A program made the position numbers and the translations under genes. From contig NC_134701.1 in assembly GCF_043290135.1 (NCBI RefSeq), positions 6,912,001 through 6,976,000 of the forward strand: a DNA stretch of 64,000 nt. The letters are read 5' to 3'. This DNA comes from Rhipicephalus microplus. Taxonomy: Eukaryota > Arthropoda > Arachnida > Ixodida > Ixodidae. The notes beneath the pieces are model-generated. The model was given only the letters and a program-made list of their open reading frames with translations, was not told where the DNA came from and did not search any database. This document shows positions 37,021 through 51,310 of this stretch, piece after piece (position 1 is the stretch's first letter; each line of letters opens with the position of its first letter).

Positions 37021-40000
37021 AAGGAATGTTCTGACGGTGGTGAGAGTGGAGCACGACTGTCTCCGTGGCGCAATTGGCTATGCGAAAGGCTGTTAACCGC
37101 AAGGTTGGAGGTTCGAGCCCTCCAGGGAGTGGTGTGTTGCTTTTTTTTTCTTTGGGCTGATAGCTTTGAAGATATGTTCTGATGGTGGTGAGAGTGGAGC
37201 AGGACTGTCTCCGTGGCGCAATTGGCTAGCGCGATCGGCTGTTAACCGAAAGACTGGAGGTACGAGCCCACCCGGTGGTGGTGCGGCGCTTTTTTTCTTT
37301 GGGCTGATAGCTCTGAAAAAATGTTCTGACGGTGGTGAGAGTGGAGCACGACTGTCTCCGTGGCACATTTGGCCAGCGCGATCGGCTGTTAACCGAAAGG
37401 TTGGAGGTACGAGCCCTCCCGGGAGTGGTGTGTTGCTTTTTTTATTTCGGGCTGAAAGCTATGAAGATATGTTCTGATGCTGGTGAGAGTGGAGCACGAC
37501 TGTCTCCGTGGCGCAATCGGCTAGCGCGATCGGCTGTTAACCAAAAGGTTGGAGGTACGAGCCCACGCAGTGGTGGTACGGCGCTTTTTTTTCTGTGGGC
37601 TGATAGCTTTGAAGATATGTCCTGATGGTGGTGAGAATGGAGCACGACTGTCTCCGTGGCGCAATTGGCTATTCGATCGGCTGTTAACTTAAAGGTTGGA
37701 TGTTCGAGCCCTCCCGGGAGTAGTGCGTTGCTATTTTTTATTTGGGCTGATAGCTTCGAAGATATGTTCTGATGGTGGTGAGAGTGGAGCACGACTGTCT
37801 CCGTGGCGCAATTGGCTAGCGCGATCGGCTGTTAACCGAAAGGTTGGAGGTACGAGCCCACCCGGTGGTGGTGCGGCGCTTTTTTTTTCTTTGGGCTGAT
37901 AGCTTTGAAGATATGTTCTGATGGTGGTGAGAGTGGAGCACGACTGTCTCCATGGCGCAATTGGCTATTCCATCGGCTGTTCACTGAAAGGTTTGAGGTT
38001 CGAGCCCTTCCGGGAGCGGTGTGTTGCTTTTTTTATTTTGGGCTGATAGCTTTGAAGATACGTTCTGATGGTAGTGAGAGTGGAGCACGGCTGTCTTCAT
38101 GGCGCAAGTGGCTAGCGCGATCGGCTGTTAACCGAAAGGTTGGAGGTACGAGCCCTTCCGGGAGTGGTGCGGCGCTTTTTTTTCTTTGGGCTGATAGCTT
38201 TGAAGAAATGTTCTGATGGTGGTGAGAGTTGAGCACGTCGGTCTCCGTGGTGCAATTGGCTAGCGCGGTCGGCTGTTAACCGAAAGTTTGGAGGTTCGAG
38301 CCCTCCCGGGAGTGGTGTGTTGCTTTTTTTAGTTTTTGCTGATAGCTTTGAAAATATGTTTTGATGGTTGTGAGTGTGGAGCAGGACTGTCTCCGTGACG
38401 CAATTGGCTAGCTCGATCGGCTGTTAACCGAAAGGTTGGAGGTACGAGCCCACCCGGTGGAGGTGCGGCGCTTTTTTTTCTTTGGACTGATAGCTTTGAA
38501 GATATGTCCTGATGGTGGTGAGAGTGAAGCACGACTGTCTCCGTGGAGCAATTGGCTAGCGCAATCGACTGTTAACCGAGAGTTTGAAGGTTCGAACCCA
38601 CCCGGTGGTGGTGCGGCGATGTTTTTTCTTTGGGCTGATAGCTCTGAAAAAATGTTCAGACAGTGGTGAGAGTGGAGGACGGCTGTCTTCATGGCGCAAG
38701 TGGCTATGCGATCGGCTGTTAACTGAAAAGTTGGAGGTTCCAGCCTTCCCGGGAGTGGTTTGTTGCTTTTTTTTGGGCTGATAGCTTAGAAGTTATGTTC
38801 TGAAGGTGGTGAGAGTGGAGCACGACTGTCTCCATGGCGCAATTTGCTAGCGCGATCGGCTGTTAACCGAAAGGTTTGAGGTACGAGCCCACACGGTGGT
38901 GGTCGGCACTTTTTTTTTATTTGGACTGATAGCTCTGAAGGAATGTTCTGACGGTGGTGAGAGTGGAGCACGACTGTCTCCGTGGCGCAATTGGCTATGC
39001 GAAAGGCTGTTAACCGCAAGGTTGGAGGTTCGAGCCCACCCGGTGGTGGTGCGGCGCTTTTTTTTCTTTGGGCTGATAGCTTTGAAGATATGTTCTGATG
39101 GTGGTGAGAGTGGAGCAGGACTGTCTCCGAGGCGCAATCGGCTATGCGAAAGGCTGTTAACCGCAAGGTTGGAGGTTCGAGCCCTCCAGGGAGTGGTGTG
39201 TTGCTTTTTTTTTCTTTGGGCTGATAGCTTTGAAGATATGTTCTGATGGTGGTGAGAGTGGAGCAGGACTGTCTCCGTGGCGCAATTGGCTAGCGCGATC
39301 GGCTGTTAACCGAAAGACTGGAGGTACGAGCCCACCCGGTGGTGGTGCGGCGCTTTTTTTCTTTGGGCTGATAGCTCTGAAGAAATGTTCTGACGGTGGT
39401 GAGAGTGGAGCACGACTGTCTCCGTGGCACATTTGGCCAGCGCGATCGGCTGTTAACCGAAAGGTTGGAGGTACGAGCCCTCCCGGGAGTGGTGTGTTGC
39501 TTTTTTTATTTCGGGCTGAAAGCTATGAAGATATGTTCTGATGCTGGTGAGAGTGGAGCACGACTGTCTCCGTGGCGCAATCGGCTAGCGCGATCGGCTG
39601 TTAACCAAAAGGTTGGAGGTACGAGCCCACGCAGTGGTGGTACGGCGCTTTTTTTTCTTTGGGCTGATAGCTTTGAAGATATGTCCTGATGGTGGTGAGA
39701 ATGGAGCACGACTGTCTCCGTGGCGCAATTGGCTATTCGATCGGCTGTTAACTTAAAGGTTGGATGTTCGAGCCCTCCCGGGAGTAGTGTGTTGCTATTT
39801 TTTATTTGGGCTGATAGCTTCGAAGATATGTTCTGATGGTGGTGAGAGTGGAGCACGACTGTCTCCGTGGCGCAATCGGCTAGCGCGATCGGCTGTTAAC
39901 CGAAAGGTTGGAGGTACGAGCCCACCCGGTGGTGGTGCGGCGCTTTTTTTTTCTTTGGGCTGATAGCTTTGAAGATATGTTCTGATGGTGGTGAGAGTGG

Positions 40001-42679
40001 AGCACGACTGTCTCCATGGCGCAATTGGCTATTCCATCGGCTGTTCACTGAAAGGTTTGAGGTTCGAGCCCTTCCGGGAGCGGTGTGTTGCTTTTTTTAT
40101 TTTGGGCTGATAGCTTTGAAGATACGTTCTGATGGTAGTGAGAGTGGAGCACGGCTGTCTTCATGGCGCAAGTGGCTAGCGCGATCGGCTGTTAACCGAA
40201 AGGTTGGAGGTACGAGCCCTTCCGGGAGTGGTGCGGCGCTTTTTTTTCTTTGGGCTGATAGCTTTGAAGAAATGTTCTGATGGTGGTGAGAGTTGAGCAC
40301 GTCGGTCTCCGTGGTACAATTGGCTAGCGCGGTCGGCTGTTAACCGAAAGTTTGGAGGTTCGAGCCCTCCCGGGAGTGGTGTGTTGCTTTTTTTAGTTTT
40401 TGCTGATAGCTTTGAAAATATGTTTTGATGGTTGTGAGTGTGGAGCAGGACTGTCTCCGTGACGCAATTGGCTAGCTCGATCGGCTGTTAACCGAGAGGT
40501 TGGAGGTACGAGCCCACCTGGTGGAGGTGCGGCGCTTTTTTTTCTTTGGACTGATAGCTTTGAAGATATGTCCTGATGGTGGTGAGAGTGAAGCACGACT
40601 GTCTCCGTGGAGCAATTGGCTAGCGCGATCGACTGTTAACCGAGAGTTTGAAGGTTCGAACCCACCCGGTGGTGGTGCGGCGATGTTTTTTCTTTGGGCT
40701 GATAGCTCTGAAAAAATGTTCAGACAGTGGTGAGAGTGGAGGACGGCTGTCTTCATGGCGCAAGTGGCTATGCGATCGGTTGTTAACTGAAAAGTTGGAG
40801 GTTCCAGCCCTCCCGGGAGTGGTTTGTTGCTTTTTTTTGGGCTGATAGCTTAGAAGATATGTTCTGATGGTGGTGAGAGTGGAGCACGACTGTCTCCATG
40901 GCGCAATTTGCTAGCGCGATCGGCTGTTAACCGAAAGGTTTGAGGTACGTGCCCACACGGTGGTGGTCCGGCACTTTTTTTTTATTTGGACTGATAGCTC
41001 TGAAGGAATGTTCTGACGGTGGTGAGAGTGGAGCACGACTGTCTCCGTGGCGCAATTGGCTATGCGAAAGGCTGTTAACCGCAAGGTTGGAGGTTCGAGC
41101 CCTCCAGGGAGTGGTGTGTTGCTTTTTTTTCTTTGGGCTGATAGCTTTGAAGATATGTTCTGATGGTGGTGAGAGTGGAGCAGGACTGTCTCCGTGGCGC
41201 AATTGGCTAGCGCGATCGGCTGTTAACCGAAAAACTGGAGGTACGAGCCCACCCGGTGGTGGTGCGGCGCTTTTTTTCTTTGGGCTGATAGCTCTGAAGA
41301 AATGTTCTGACGGTGGTGAGAGTGGAGCACGACTGTCTCCGTGGCACATTTGGCCAGCGCGATCGGCTGTTAACCGAAAGGTTGGAGGTACGAGCCCTCC
41401 CGGGAGTGGTGTGTTGCTTTTTTTATTTCGGGCTGAAAGCTATGAAGATATGTTCTCATGCTGGTGAGAGTGGAGCACGACTGTCTCCGTGGCGCAATCG
41501 GCTAGCGCGATCGGCTGTTAACCAAAAGGTTGGAGGTACGAGCCCACGCAGTGGTGGTACGGCGCTTTTTTTTCTTTGGGCTGATAGCTTTGAAGATATG
41601 TCCTGATGGTGGTGAGAATGGAGCACGACTGTCTCCGTGGCGCAATTGGCTATTCGATCGGCTGTTAACTTAAAGGTTGGATGTTCGAGCCCTCCCGGGA
41701 GTAGTGTGTTGCTATTTTTTATTTGAGCTGATAGCTTCGAAGATATGTTCTGATGGTGGTGAGAGTGGAGCACGACTGTCTCCGTGGCGCAATTGGCTAG
41801 CGCGATCGGCTGTTAACCGAAAGGTTGGAGGTACGAGCCCACCCGGTGGTGGTGCGGCGCTTTTTTTTTCTTTGGGCTGATAGCTTTGAAGATATGTTCT
41901 GATGGTGGTGAGAGTGGAGCACGACTGTCTCCATGGCGCAATTGGCTATTCCATCGGCTGTTCACTGAAAGGTTTGAGGTTCGAGCCCTTCCGGGAGCGG
42001 TGTGTTGCTTTTTTTATTTTGGGCTGATAGCTTTGAAGATACGTTCTGATGGTAGTGAGAGTGGAGCACGGCTGTCTTCATGGCGCAAGTGGCTAGCGCG
42101 ATCGGCTGTTAACCGAAAGGTTGGAGGTACGAGCCCTTCCGGGAGTGGTGCGGCGCTTTTTTTTCTTTGGGCTGATAGCTTTGAAGAAATGTTCTGATGG
42201 TGGTGAGAGTTGAGCACGTCGGTCTCCGTGGTGCAATTGGCTAGCGCGGTCGGCTGTTAACCGAAAGTTTGGAGGTTCGAGCCCTCCCGGGAGTGGTGTG
42301 TTGCTTTTTTTAGTTTTTGCTGATAGCTTTGAAAATATGTTTTGATGGTTGTGAGTGTGGAGCAGGACTGTCTCCGTGACGCAATTGGCTAGCTCGATCG
42401 GCTGTTAACCGAAAGGTTGGAGGTACGAGCCCACCCGGTGGAGGTGCGGCGCTTTTTTTTCTTTGAATTGATAGCTTTGAAGATATGTCCTGATGGTGGT
42501 GAGAGTGAAGCACGACTGTCTCCGTGGAGCAATTGGCTAGCGCGATCGACTGTTAACCGAGAGTTTGAAGGTTCGAACCCACCCGGTGGTGGTGCGGCGA
42601 TGTTTTTTCTTTGGGCTGATAGCTCTGAAAAAATGTTCAGACAGTGGTGAGAGTGGAGGACGGCTGTCTTCATGGCGCA

Positions 42680-45600
42680 AGTGGCTAGCGCGATCGGCTG
42701 TTAACCGAAAGGTTGGAGGTACGAGCCCTTCCGGGAGTGGTGCGGCGCTTTTTTTTCTTTGGGCTGATAGCTTTGAAGAAATGTTCTGATGGTGGTGAGA
42801 GTTGAGCACGTCGGTCTCCGTGGTGCAATTGGCTAGCGCGGTCGGCTGTTAACCGAAAGTTTGGAGGTTCGAGCCCTCCCGGGAGTGGTGTGTTGCTTTT
42901 TTTAGTTTTTGCTGATAGCTTTGAAAATATGTTTTGATAGTTGTGAGTGTGGAGCAGGACTGTCTCCGTGACGCAATTGGCTAGCTCGATCGGCTGTTAA
43001 CCGAAAGGTTGGAGGTACGAGCCCACCCGGTGGAGGTGCGGCGCTTTTTTTTCTTTGGATTGATAGCTTTGAAGATATGTCCTGATGGTGGTGAGAGTGA
43101 AGCACGACTGTCTCCGTGGAGCAATTGGCTAGCGCGATCGACTGTTAACCGAGAGTTTGAAGGTTCGAACCCACCCGGTGGTGGTGCGGCGATGTTTTTT
43201 CTTTGGGCTGATAGCTCTGAAAAAATGTTCAGACAGTGGTGAGAGTGGAGGACGGCTGTCTTCATGGCGCAAGTGGCTATGCGATCGGCTGTTAACTGAA
43301 AAGTTGGAGGTTCCAGCCCTCCCGGGAGTGGTTTGTTGCTTTTTTTGGGCTGATAGCTTAGAAGTTATGTTCTGAAGGTGGTGAGAGTGGAGCACGACTG
43401 TCTCCATGGCGCAATTTGCTAGCGCGATCGGCTGTTAACCGAAAGGTTTGAGGTACGAGCCCACACGGTGGTGGTCGGCACTTTTTTTTATTTGGACTGA
43501 TAGCTCTGAAGGAATGTTCTGACGGTGGTGAGAGTGGAGCACGACTGTCTCCGTGGCGCAATTGGCTATGCGAAAGGCTGTTAACCGCAAGGTTGGAGGT
43601 TCGAGCCCACCCGGTGGTGGTGCGGCGCTTTTTTTTCTTTGGGCTGATAGCTTTGAAGATATGTTCTGATGGTGGTGAGAGTGGAGCAGGACTGTCTCCG
43701 AGGCGCAATCGGCTAACTTGATCGGCTGTTAACCGAAAGGCTGGAGGTACGAGCCCTCCCGGGAGTGGTGTGTTGCTTTTTATATTTTGGGCTGATAGCT
43801 TTGAAGATACGTTCTGATGGTGGTGAGAGTGGAGCACGACTGTCTCCGTGGCGCAATTGGCTAGCGCGATCGGCTGTTAACCGAAAGTTTGGAGGTACGA
43901 GCCCACCTGGTGGTGGTGCGGCGCTTTTTTTTCTTTGGGCTGATAGCTTTGAAGATATGTTCTGATGGTGGTGAGAGTGGAGCACGACAGTCTCCAAGGC
44001 GCAATTGGCTATTCGATCGGCTGTTAACTGAAAGGTTTGAGGTTCGAGCCCTTCCGGGAGTGGTGTGTTGCTTTTTTTTATTTTGGGCTGATAGCTTTGA
44101 AGATATGTAATGATGGTGGTGAGAGTGGAGCACGACTGTCTCCGTGGCGCAATTGGCTAGCGCGATCGGCTGTTAACCAAAAGGTTGGAGGTACGAGCCC
44201 ACCCGGTAGTGGTGCGGCGCTTTTTTTTCTTTGGGCTGATAGCTTTGAAGATATGTTCTGATGGTGTTGAGAGTGGAGCAGGACTGTCTCCGTGGCGCAA
44301 TGGGTTAGCGCGATCAGCTGTTAACCGAAAGGTTGGAGGTACGAGCCCACCCGGTGGTGGTGCGGCGCTTGTTATTCTTTGGGCTGATAGCTGTGAAGAT
44401 ATGTTCTGATGGTGGTGAGAGTGGAGCAGGACTGTCTCCGAGGCGCAATCGGCTAACGCGATCGGCTGTTAACCGAAAGGCTGGAGGTACGAGCCCTCCC
44501 GGGAGTGGTGTGTTGCTTTTTATATTTTGGGCTGATAGCTTTGAAGATACGTTCTGATGGTAGTGAGAGTGGAGCACGGCTGTCTTCATGGCGCAAGTGG
44601 CTAGCGCGATCGGCTGTTAACCGAAAGGTTGGAGGTACGAGCCCTTCCGGGAGTGGTGCGGCGCTTTTTTTTCTTTGGGCTGATAGCTTTGAAGAAATGT
44701 TCTGATGGTGGTGAGAGTTGAGCACGTCGGTCTCCGTGGTGCAGTTGGCTAGCGCGGTCGGCTGTTAACCGAAAGTTTGGAGGTTCGAGCCCTCCCGGGA
44801 GTGGTGTGTTGCTTTTTTTATTTTTTGCTGATAGCTTTGAAAATATGTTTTGATGGTTGTGAGTGTGGAGCAGGACTGTCTCCGTGACGCAATTGGCTAG
44901 CTCGATCGGCTGTTAACCGAAAGGTTGGAGGTACGAGCCCACCCGGTGGAGGTGCGGCGCTTTTTTTTCTTTGGACTGATAGCTTTGAAGATATGTCCTG
45001 ATGGTGGTGAGAGTGAAGCACGACTGTCTCCGTGGAGCAATTGGCTAGCGCGATCGACTGTTAACCGAGAGTTTGAAGGTTCGAACCCACCCGGTGGTGG
45101 TGCGGCGATGTTTTTTCTTTGGGCTGATAGCTCTGAAAAAATGTTCAGACAGTGGTGAGAGTGGAGGACGGCTGTCTTCATGGCGCAAGTGGCTATGCGA
45201 TCGGCTGTTAACTGAAAAGTTGGAGGTTCCAGCCCTCCCGGGAGTGGTTTGTTGCTTTTTTTGGGCTGATAGCTTAGAAGATATGTTCTGATGTTGGTGA
45301 GAGTGGAGCACGACTGTCTCCATGGCGCAATTTGCTAGCGCGATCGGCTGTTAACCGAAAGGTTTGAGGTACGAGCCCACACGGTGGTGGTCCGGCACTT
45401 TTTTTTATTTGGACTGATAGCTCTGAAGGAATGTTCTGACGGTGGTGAGAGTGGAGCACGACTGTCTCCGTGGCGCAATTGGCTATGCGAAAGGCTGTTA
45501 ACCGCAAGGTTGGAGGTTCGAGCCCTCCAGGGAGTGGTGTGTTGCTTTTTTTTCTTTGGGCTGATAGCTTTGAAGATATGTTCTGATGGTGGTGAGAGTG

Positions 45601-46590
45601 GAGCAGGACTGTCTCCGTGGCGCAATTGGCTAGCGCGATCGGCTGTTAACCGAAAGACTGGAGGTACGAGCCCACCCGGTGGTGGTGCGGCGCTTTTTTT
45701 CTTTGGGCTGATAGCTCTGAAGAAATGTTCTGACGGTGGTGAGAGTGGAGCACGACTGTCTCCGTGGCACATTTGGCCAGCGCGATCGGCTGTTAACCGG
45801 AAGGTTGAAGGTACGAGCCCTCCCGGGAGTGGTGTGTTGCTTTTTTTATTTCGGGCTGAAAGCTATGAAGATATGTTCTGATGCTGGTGAGAGTGGAGCA
45901 CGACTGTCTCCGTGGCGCAATCGGCTAGCGCGATCGGCTGTTAACCAAAAGGTTGGAGGTACGAGCCCACGCAGTGGTGGTACGGCGCTTTTTTTTCTTT
46001 GGGCTGATAGCTTTGAAGATATGTCCTGATGGTGGTGAGAATGGAGCACGACTGTCTCGGTGGCGCAATTGGCTATTCGATCGGCTGTTAACTTAAAGGT
46101 TGGATGTTCGAGCCCTCCCGGGAGTAGTGTGTTGCTATTTTTTATTTGGGCTGATAGCTTCGAAGATATGTTCTGATGGTGGTGAGAGTGGAGCACGACT
46201 GTCTCCGTGGCGCAATTGGCTAGCGCGATCGGCTGTTAACCGAAAGGTTGGAGGTACGAGCCCACCCGGTGGTGGTGCGGCGCTTTTTTTTTCTTTGGGC
46301 TGATAGCTTTGAAGATATGTTCTGATGGTGGTGAGAGTGGAGCACGACTGTCTCCATGGCGCAATTGGCTATTCCATCGGCTGTTCACTGAAAGGTTTGA
46401 GGTTCGAGCCCTTCCGGGAGCGGTGTGTTGCTTTTTTTATTTTGGGCTGATAGCTTTGAAGATACGTTCTGATGGTAGTGAGAGTGGAGCACGGCTGTCT
46501 TCATGGCGCAAGTGGCTAGCGCGATCGGCTGTTAACCGAAAGGTTGGAGGTACGAGCCCTTCCGGGAGTGGTGCGGCGCTTTTTTTTCTT
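42680..46590 (+). repeat. ~3.9-kb block, copy 1 (offset ~4.72 kb)
   Basis: Matches about 47,400-51,310 with an offset of 4,718-4,720 bp (32 units). Shared rare variants include CTAACTTGATCGG near 43,715 and 48,434 and the AGCTGTGAAG spacer near 44,390 and 49,110. Confidence 0.75.
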
Positions 46591-47399
46591 TGGGCTGATA
46601 GCTCTGAAGAAATGTTCTGACGGTGGTGAGAGTGGAGCACGACTGTCTCCGTGGCACATTTGGCCAGCGCGATCGGCTGTTAACCGAAAGGTTGGAGGTA
46701 CGAGCCCTCCCGGGAGTGGTGTGTTGCTTTTTTTATTTCGGGCTGAAAGCTATGAAGATATGTTCTGATGCTGGTGAGAGTGGAGCACGACTGTCTCCGT
46801 GGCGCAATCGGCTAGCGCGATCGGCTGTTAACCAAAAGGTTAGAGGTACGAGCCCACGCAGTGGTGGTACGGCGCTTTTTTTTCTTTGGGCTGATAGCTT
46901 TGAAGATATGTCCTGATGGTGGTGAGAATGGAGCACGACTGTCTCCGTGGCGCAATTGGCTATTCGATCGGCTGTTAACTTAAAGGTTGGATGTTCGAGC
47001 CCTCCCGGGAGTAGTGTGTTGCTATTTTTTATTTGAGCTGATAGCTTCGAAGATATGTTCTGATGGTGGTGAGAGTGGAGCACGACTGTCTCCGTGGCGC
47101 AATTGGCTAGCGCGATCGGCTGTTAACCGAAAGGTTGGAGGTACGAGCCCACCCGGTGGTGGTGCGGCGCTTTTTTTTTCTTTGGGCTGATAGCTTTGAA
47201 GATATGTTCTGATGGTGGTGAGAGTGGAGCACGACTGTCTCCATGGCGCAATTGGCTATTCCATCGGCTGTTCACTGAAAGGTTTGAGGTTCGAGCCCTT
47301 CCGGGAGCGGTGTGTTGCTTTTTTTATTTTGGGCTGATAGCTTTGAAGATACGTTCTGATGGTAGTGAGAGTGGAGCACGGCTGTCTTCATGGCGCAAG

Positions 47400-50300
47400 T
47401 GGCTAGCGCGATCGGCTGTTAACCGAAAGGTTGGAGGTACGAGCCCTTCCGGGAGTGGTGCGGCGCTTTTTTTTCTTTGGGCTGATAGCTTTGAAGAAAT
47501 GTTCTGATGGTGGTGAGAGTTGAGCACGTCGGTCTCCGTGGTGCAACTGGCTAGCGCGGTCGGCTGTTAACCGAAAGTTTGGAGGTTCGAGCCCTCCCGG
47601 GAGTGGTGTGTTGCTTTTTTTAGTTTTTGCTGATAGCTTTGAAAATATGTTTTGATGGTTGTGAGTGTGGAGCAGGACTGTCTCCGTGACGCAATTGGCT
47701 AGCTCGATCGGCTGTTAACCGAAAGGTTGGAGGTACGAGCCCACCCGGTGGAGGTGCGGCGCTTTTTTTTCTTTGGATTGATAGCTTTGAAGATATGTCC
47801 TGATGGTGGTGAGAGTGAAGCACGACTGTCTCCGTGGAGCAATTGGCTAGCGCGATCGACTGTTAACCGAGAGTTTGAAGGTTCGAACCCACCCGGTGGT
47901 GGTGCGGCGATGTTTTTTCTTTGGGCTGATAGCTCTGAAAAAATGTTCAGACAGTGGTGAGAGTGGAGGACGGCTGTCTTCATGGCGCAAGTGGCTATGC
48001 GATCGGCTGTTAACTGAAAAGTTGGAGGTTCCAGCCCTCCCGGGAGTGGTTTGTTGCTTTTTTTTGGGCTGATAGCTTAGAAGTTATGTTCTGAAGGTGG
48101 TGAGAGTGGAGCACGACTGTCTCCATGGCGCAATTTGCTAGCGCGATCGGCTGTTAACCGAAAGGTTTGAGGTACGAGCCCACACGGTGGTGGTCGGCAC
48201 TTTTTTTTATTTGGACTGATAGCTCTGAAGGAATGTTCTGACGGTGGTGAGAGTGGAGCGCGACTGTCTCCGTGGCGCAATTGGCTATGCGAAAGGCTGT
48301 TAACCGCAAGGTTGGAGGTTCGAGCCCACCCGGTGGTGGTGCGGCGCTTTTTTTTCTTTGGGCTGATAGCTTTGAAGATATGTTCTGATGGTGGTGAGAG
48401 TGGAGCAGGACTGTCTCCGAGGCGCAATCGGCTAACTTGATCGGCTGTTAACCGAAAGGCTGGAGGTACGAGCCCTCCCGGGAGTGGTGTGTTGCTTTTT
48501 ATATTTTGGGCTGATAGCTTTGAAGATACGTTCTGATGGTGGTGAGAGTGGAGCACGACTGTCTCCGTGGCGCAATTGGCTAGCGCGATCGGCTGTTAAC
48601 CGAAAGTTTGGAGGTACGAGCCCACCTGGTGGTGGTGCGGCGCTTTTTTTTCTTTGGGCTGATAGCTTTGAAGATATGTTCTGATGGTGGTGAGAGTGGA
48701 GCACGACTGTCTCCAAGGCGCAATTGGCTATTCGATCGGCTGTTAACTGAAAGGTTTGAGGTTCGAGCCCTTCCGGGAGTGGTGTGTTGCTTTTTTTTAT
48801 TTTGGGCTGATAGCTTTGAAGATATGTAATGATGGTGGTGAGAGTGGAGCACGACTGTCTCCGTGGCGCAATTGGCTAGCGCGATCGGCTGTTAACCAAA
48901 AGGTTGGAGGTACGAGCCCACCCGGTGGTGGTGCGGCGCTTTTTTTTCTTTGGGCTGATAGCTTTGAAGATATGTTCTGATGGTGTTGAGAGTGGAGCAG
49001 GACTGTCTCCGTGGCGCAATGGGTTAGCGCGATCAGCTGTTAACCGAAAGGTTGGAGGTACGAGCCCACCCGGTGGTGGTGCGGCGCTTGTTATTCTTTG
49101 GGCTGATAGCTGTGAAGATATGTTCTGATGGTGGTGAGAGTGGAGCAGGACTGTCTCCGAGGCGCAATCGGCTAACGCGATCGGCTGTTAACCGAAAGGC
49201 TGGAGGTACGAGCCCTCCCGGGAGTGGTGTGTTGCTTTTTATATTTTGGGCTGATAGCTTTGAAGATACGTTCTGATGGTAGTGAGAGTGGAGCACGGCC
49301 GTCTTCATGGCGCAAGTGGCTAGCGCGATCGGCTGTTAACCGAAAGGTTGGAGGTACGAGCCCTTCCGGGAGTGGTGCGGCGCTTTTTTTTCTTTGGGCT
49401 GATAGCTTTGAAGAAATGTTCTGATGGTGGTGAGAGTTGAGCACGTCGGTCTCCGTGGTGCAGTTGGCTAGCGCGGTCGGCTGTTAACCGAAAGTTTGGA
49501 GGTTCGAGCCCTCCCGGGAGTGGTGTGTTGCTTTTTTTATTTTTTGCTGATAGCTTTGAAAATATGTTTTGATGGTTGTGAGTGTGGAGCAGGACTGTCT
49601 CCGTGACGCAATTGGCTAGCTCGATCGGCTGTTAACCGAAAGGTTGGAGGTACGAGCCCACCCGGTGGAGGTGCGGCGCTTTTTTTTCTTTGGACTGATA
49701 GCTTTGAAGATATGTCCTGATGGTGGTGAGAGTGAAGCACGACTGTCTCCGTGGAGCAATTGGCTAGCGCGATCGACTGTTAACCGAGAGTTTGAAGGTT
49801 CGAACCCACCCGGTGGTGGTGCGGCGATGTTTTTTCTTTGGGCTGATAGCTCTGAAAAAATGTTCAGACAGTGGTGAGAGTGGAGGACGGCTGTCTTCAT
49901 GGCGCAAGTGGCTATGCGATCGGCTGTTAACTGAAAAGTTGGAGGTTCCAGCCCTCCCGGGAGTGGTTTGTTGCTTTTTTTTGGGCTGATAGCTTAGAAG
50001 ATATGTTCTGATGTTGGTGAGAGTGGAGCACGACTGTCTCCATGGCGCAATTTGCTAGCGCGATCGGCTGTTAACCGAAAGGTTTGAGGTACGAGCCCAC
50101 ACGGTGGTGGTCCGGCACTTTTTTTTATTTGGACTGATAGCTCTGAAGGAATGTTCTGACGGTGGTGAGAGTGGAGCACGACTGTCTCCGTGGCGCAATT
50201 GGCTATGCGAAAGGCTGTTAACCGCAAGGTTGGAGGTTCGAGCCCTCCAGGGAGTGGTGTGTTGCTTTTTTTTCTTTGGGCTGATAGCTTTGAAGATATG

Positions 50301-51310
50301 TTCTGATGGTGGTGAGAGTGGAGCAGGACTGTCTCCGTGGCGCAATTGGCTAGCGCGATCGGCTGTTAACCGAAAGACTGGTGGTACGAGCCCACCCGGT
50401 GGTGGTGCGGCGCTTTTTTTCTTTGGGCTGATAGCTCTGAAGAAATGTTCTGACGGTGGTGAGAGTGGAGCACGACTGTCTCCGTGGCACATTTGGCCAG
50501 CGCGATCGGCTGTTAACCGAAAGGTTGAAGGTACGAGCCCTCCCGGGAGTGGTGTGTTGCTTTTTTTATTTCGGGCTGAAAGCTATGAAGATATGTTCTG
50601 ATGCTGGTGAGAGTGGAGCACGACTGTCTCCGTGGCGCAATCGGCTAGCGCGATCGGCTGTTAACCAAAAGGTTGGAGGTACGAGCCCACGCAGTGGTGG
50701 TACGGCGCTTTTTTTTCTTCGGGCTGATAGCTTTGAAAATATGTCCTGATGGTGGTGAGAATGGAGCACGACTGTCTCGGTGGCGCAATTGGCTATTCGA
50801 TCGGCTGTTAACTTAAAGGTTGGATGTTCGAGCCCTCCCGGGAGTAGTGTGTTGCTATTTTTTATTTGGGCTGATAGCTTCGAAGATATGTTCTGATGGT
50901 GGTGAGAGTGGAGCACGACTGTCTCCGTGGCGCAATTGGCTAGCGCGATCGGCTGTTAACCGAAAGGTTGGAGGTACGAGCCCACCCTGTGGTGGTGCGG
51001 CGCTTTTTTTTTCTTTGGGCTGATAGCTTTGAAGATATGTTCTGATGGTGGTGAGAGTGGAGCACGACTGTCTCCATGGCGCAATTGGCTATTCCATCGG
51101 CTGTTCACTGAAAGGTTTGAGGTTCGAGCCCTTCCGGGAGCGGTGTGTTGCTTTTTTTATTTTGGGCTGATAGCTTTGAAGATACGTTCTGATGGTAGTG
51201 AGAGTGGAGCACGGCTGTCTTCATGGCGCAAGTGGCTAGCGCGATCGGCTGTTAACCGAAAGGTTGGAGGTACGAGCCCTTCCGGGAGTGGTGCGGCGCT
51301 TTTTTTTCTT
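47400..51310 (+). repeat. ~3.9-kb block, copy 2 (offset ~4.72 kb)
   Basis: Partner of 42,680-46,590. Small private differences include TCTCGG at about 50,777, shared with 46,057, and a CGGGCTG spacer change near 50,720. Boundaries are approximate because flanking units are also similar. Confidence 0.75.
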
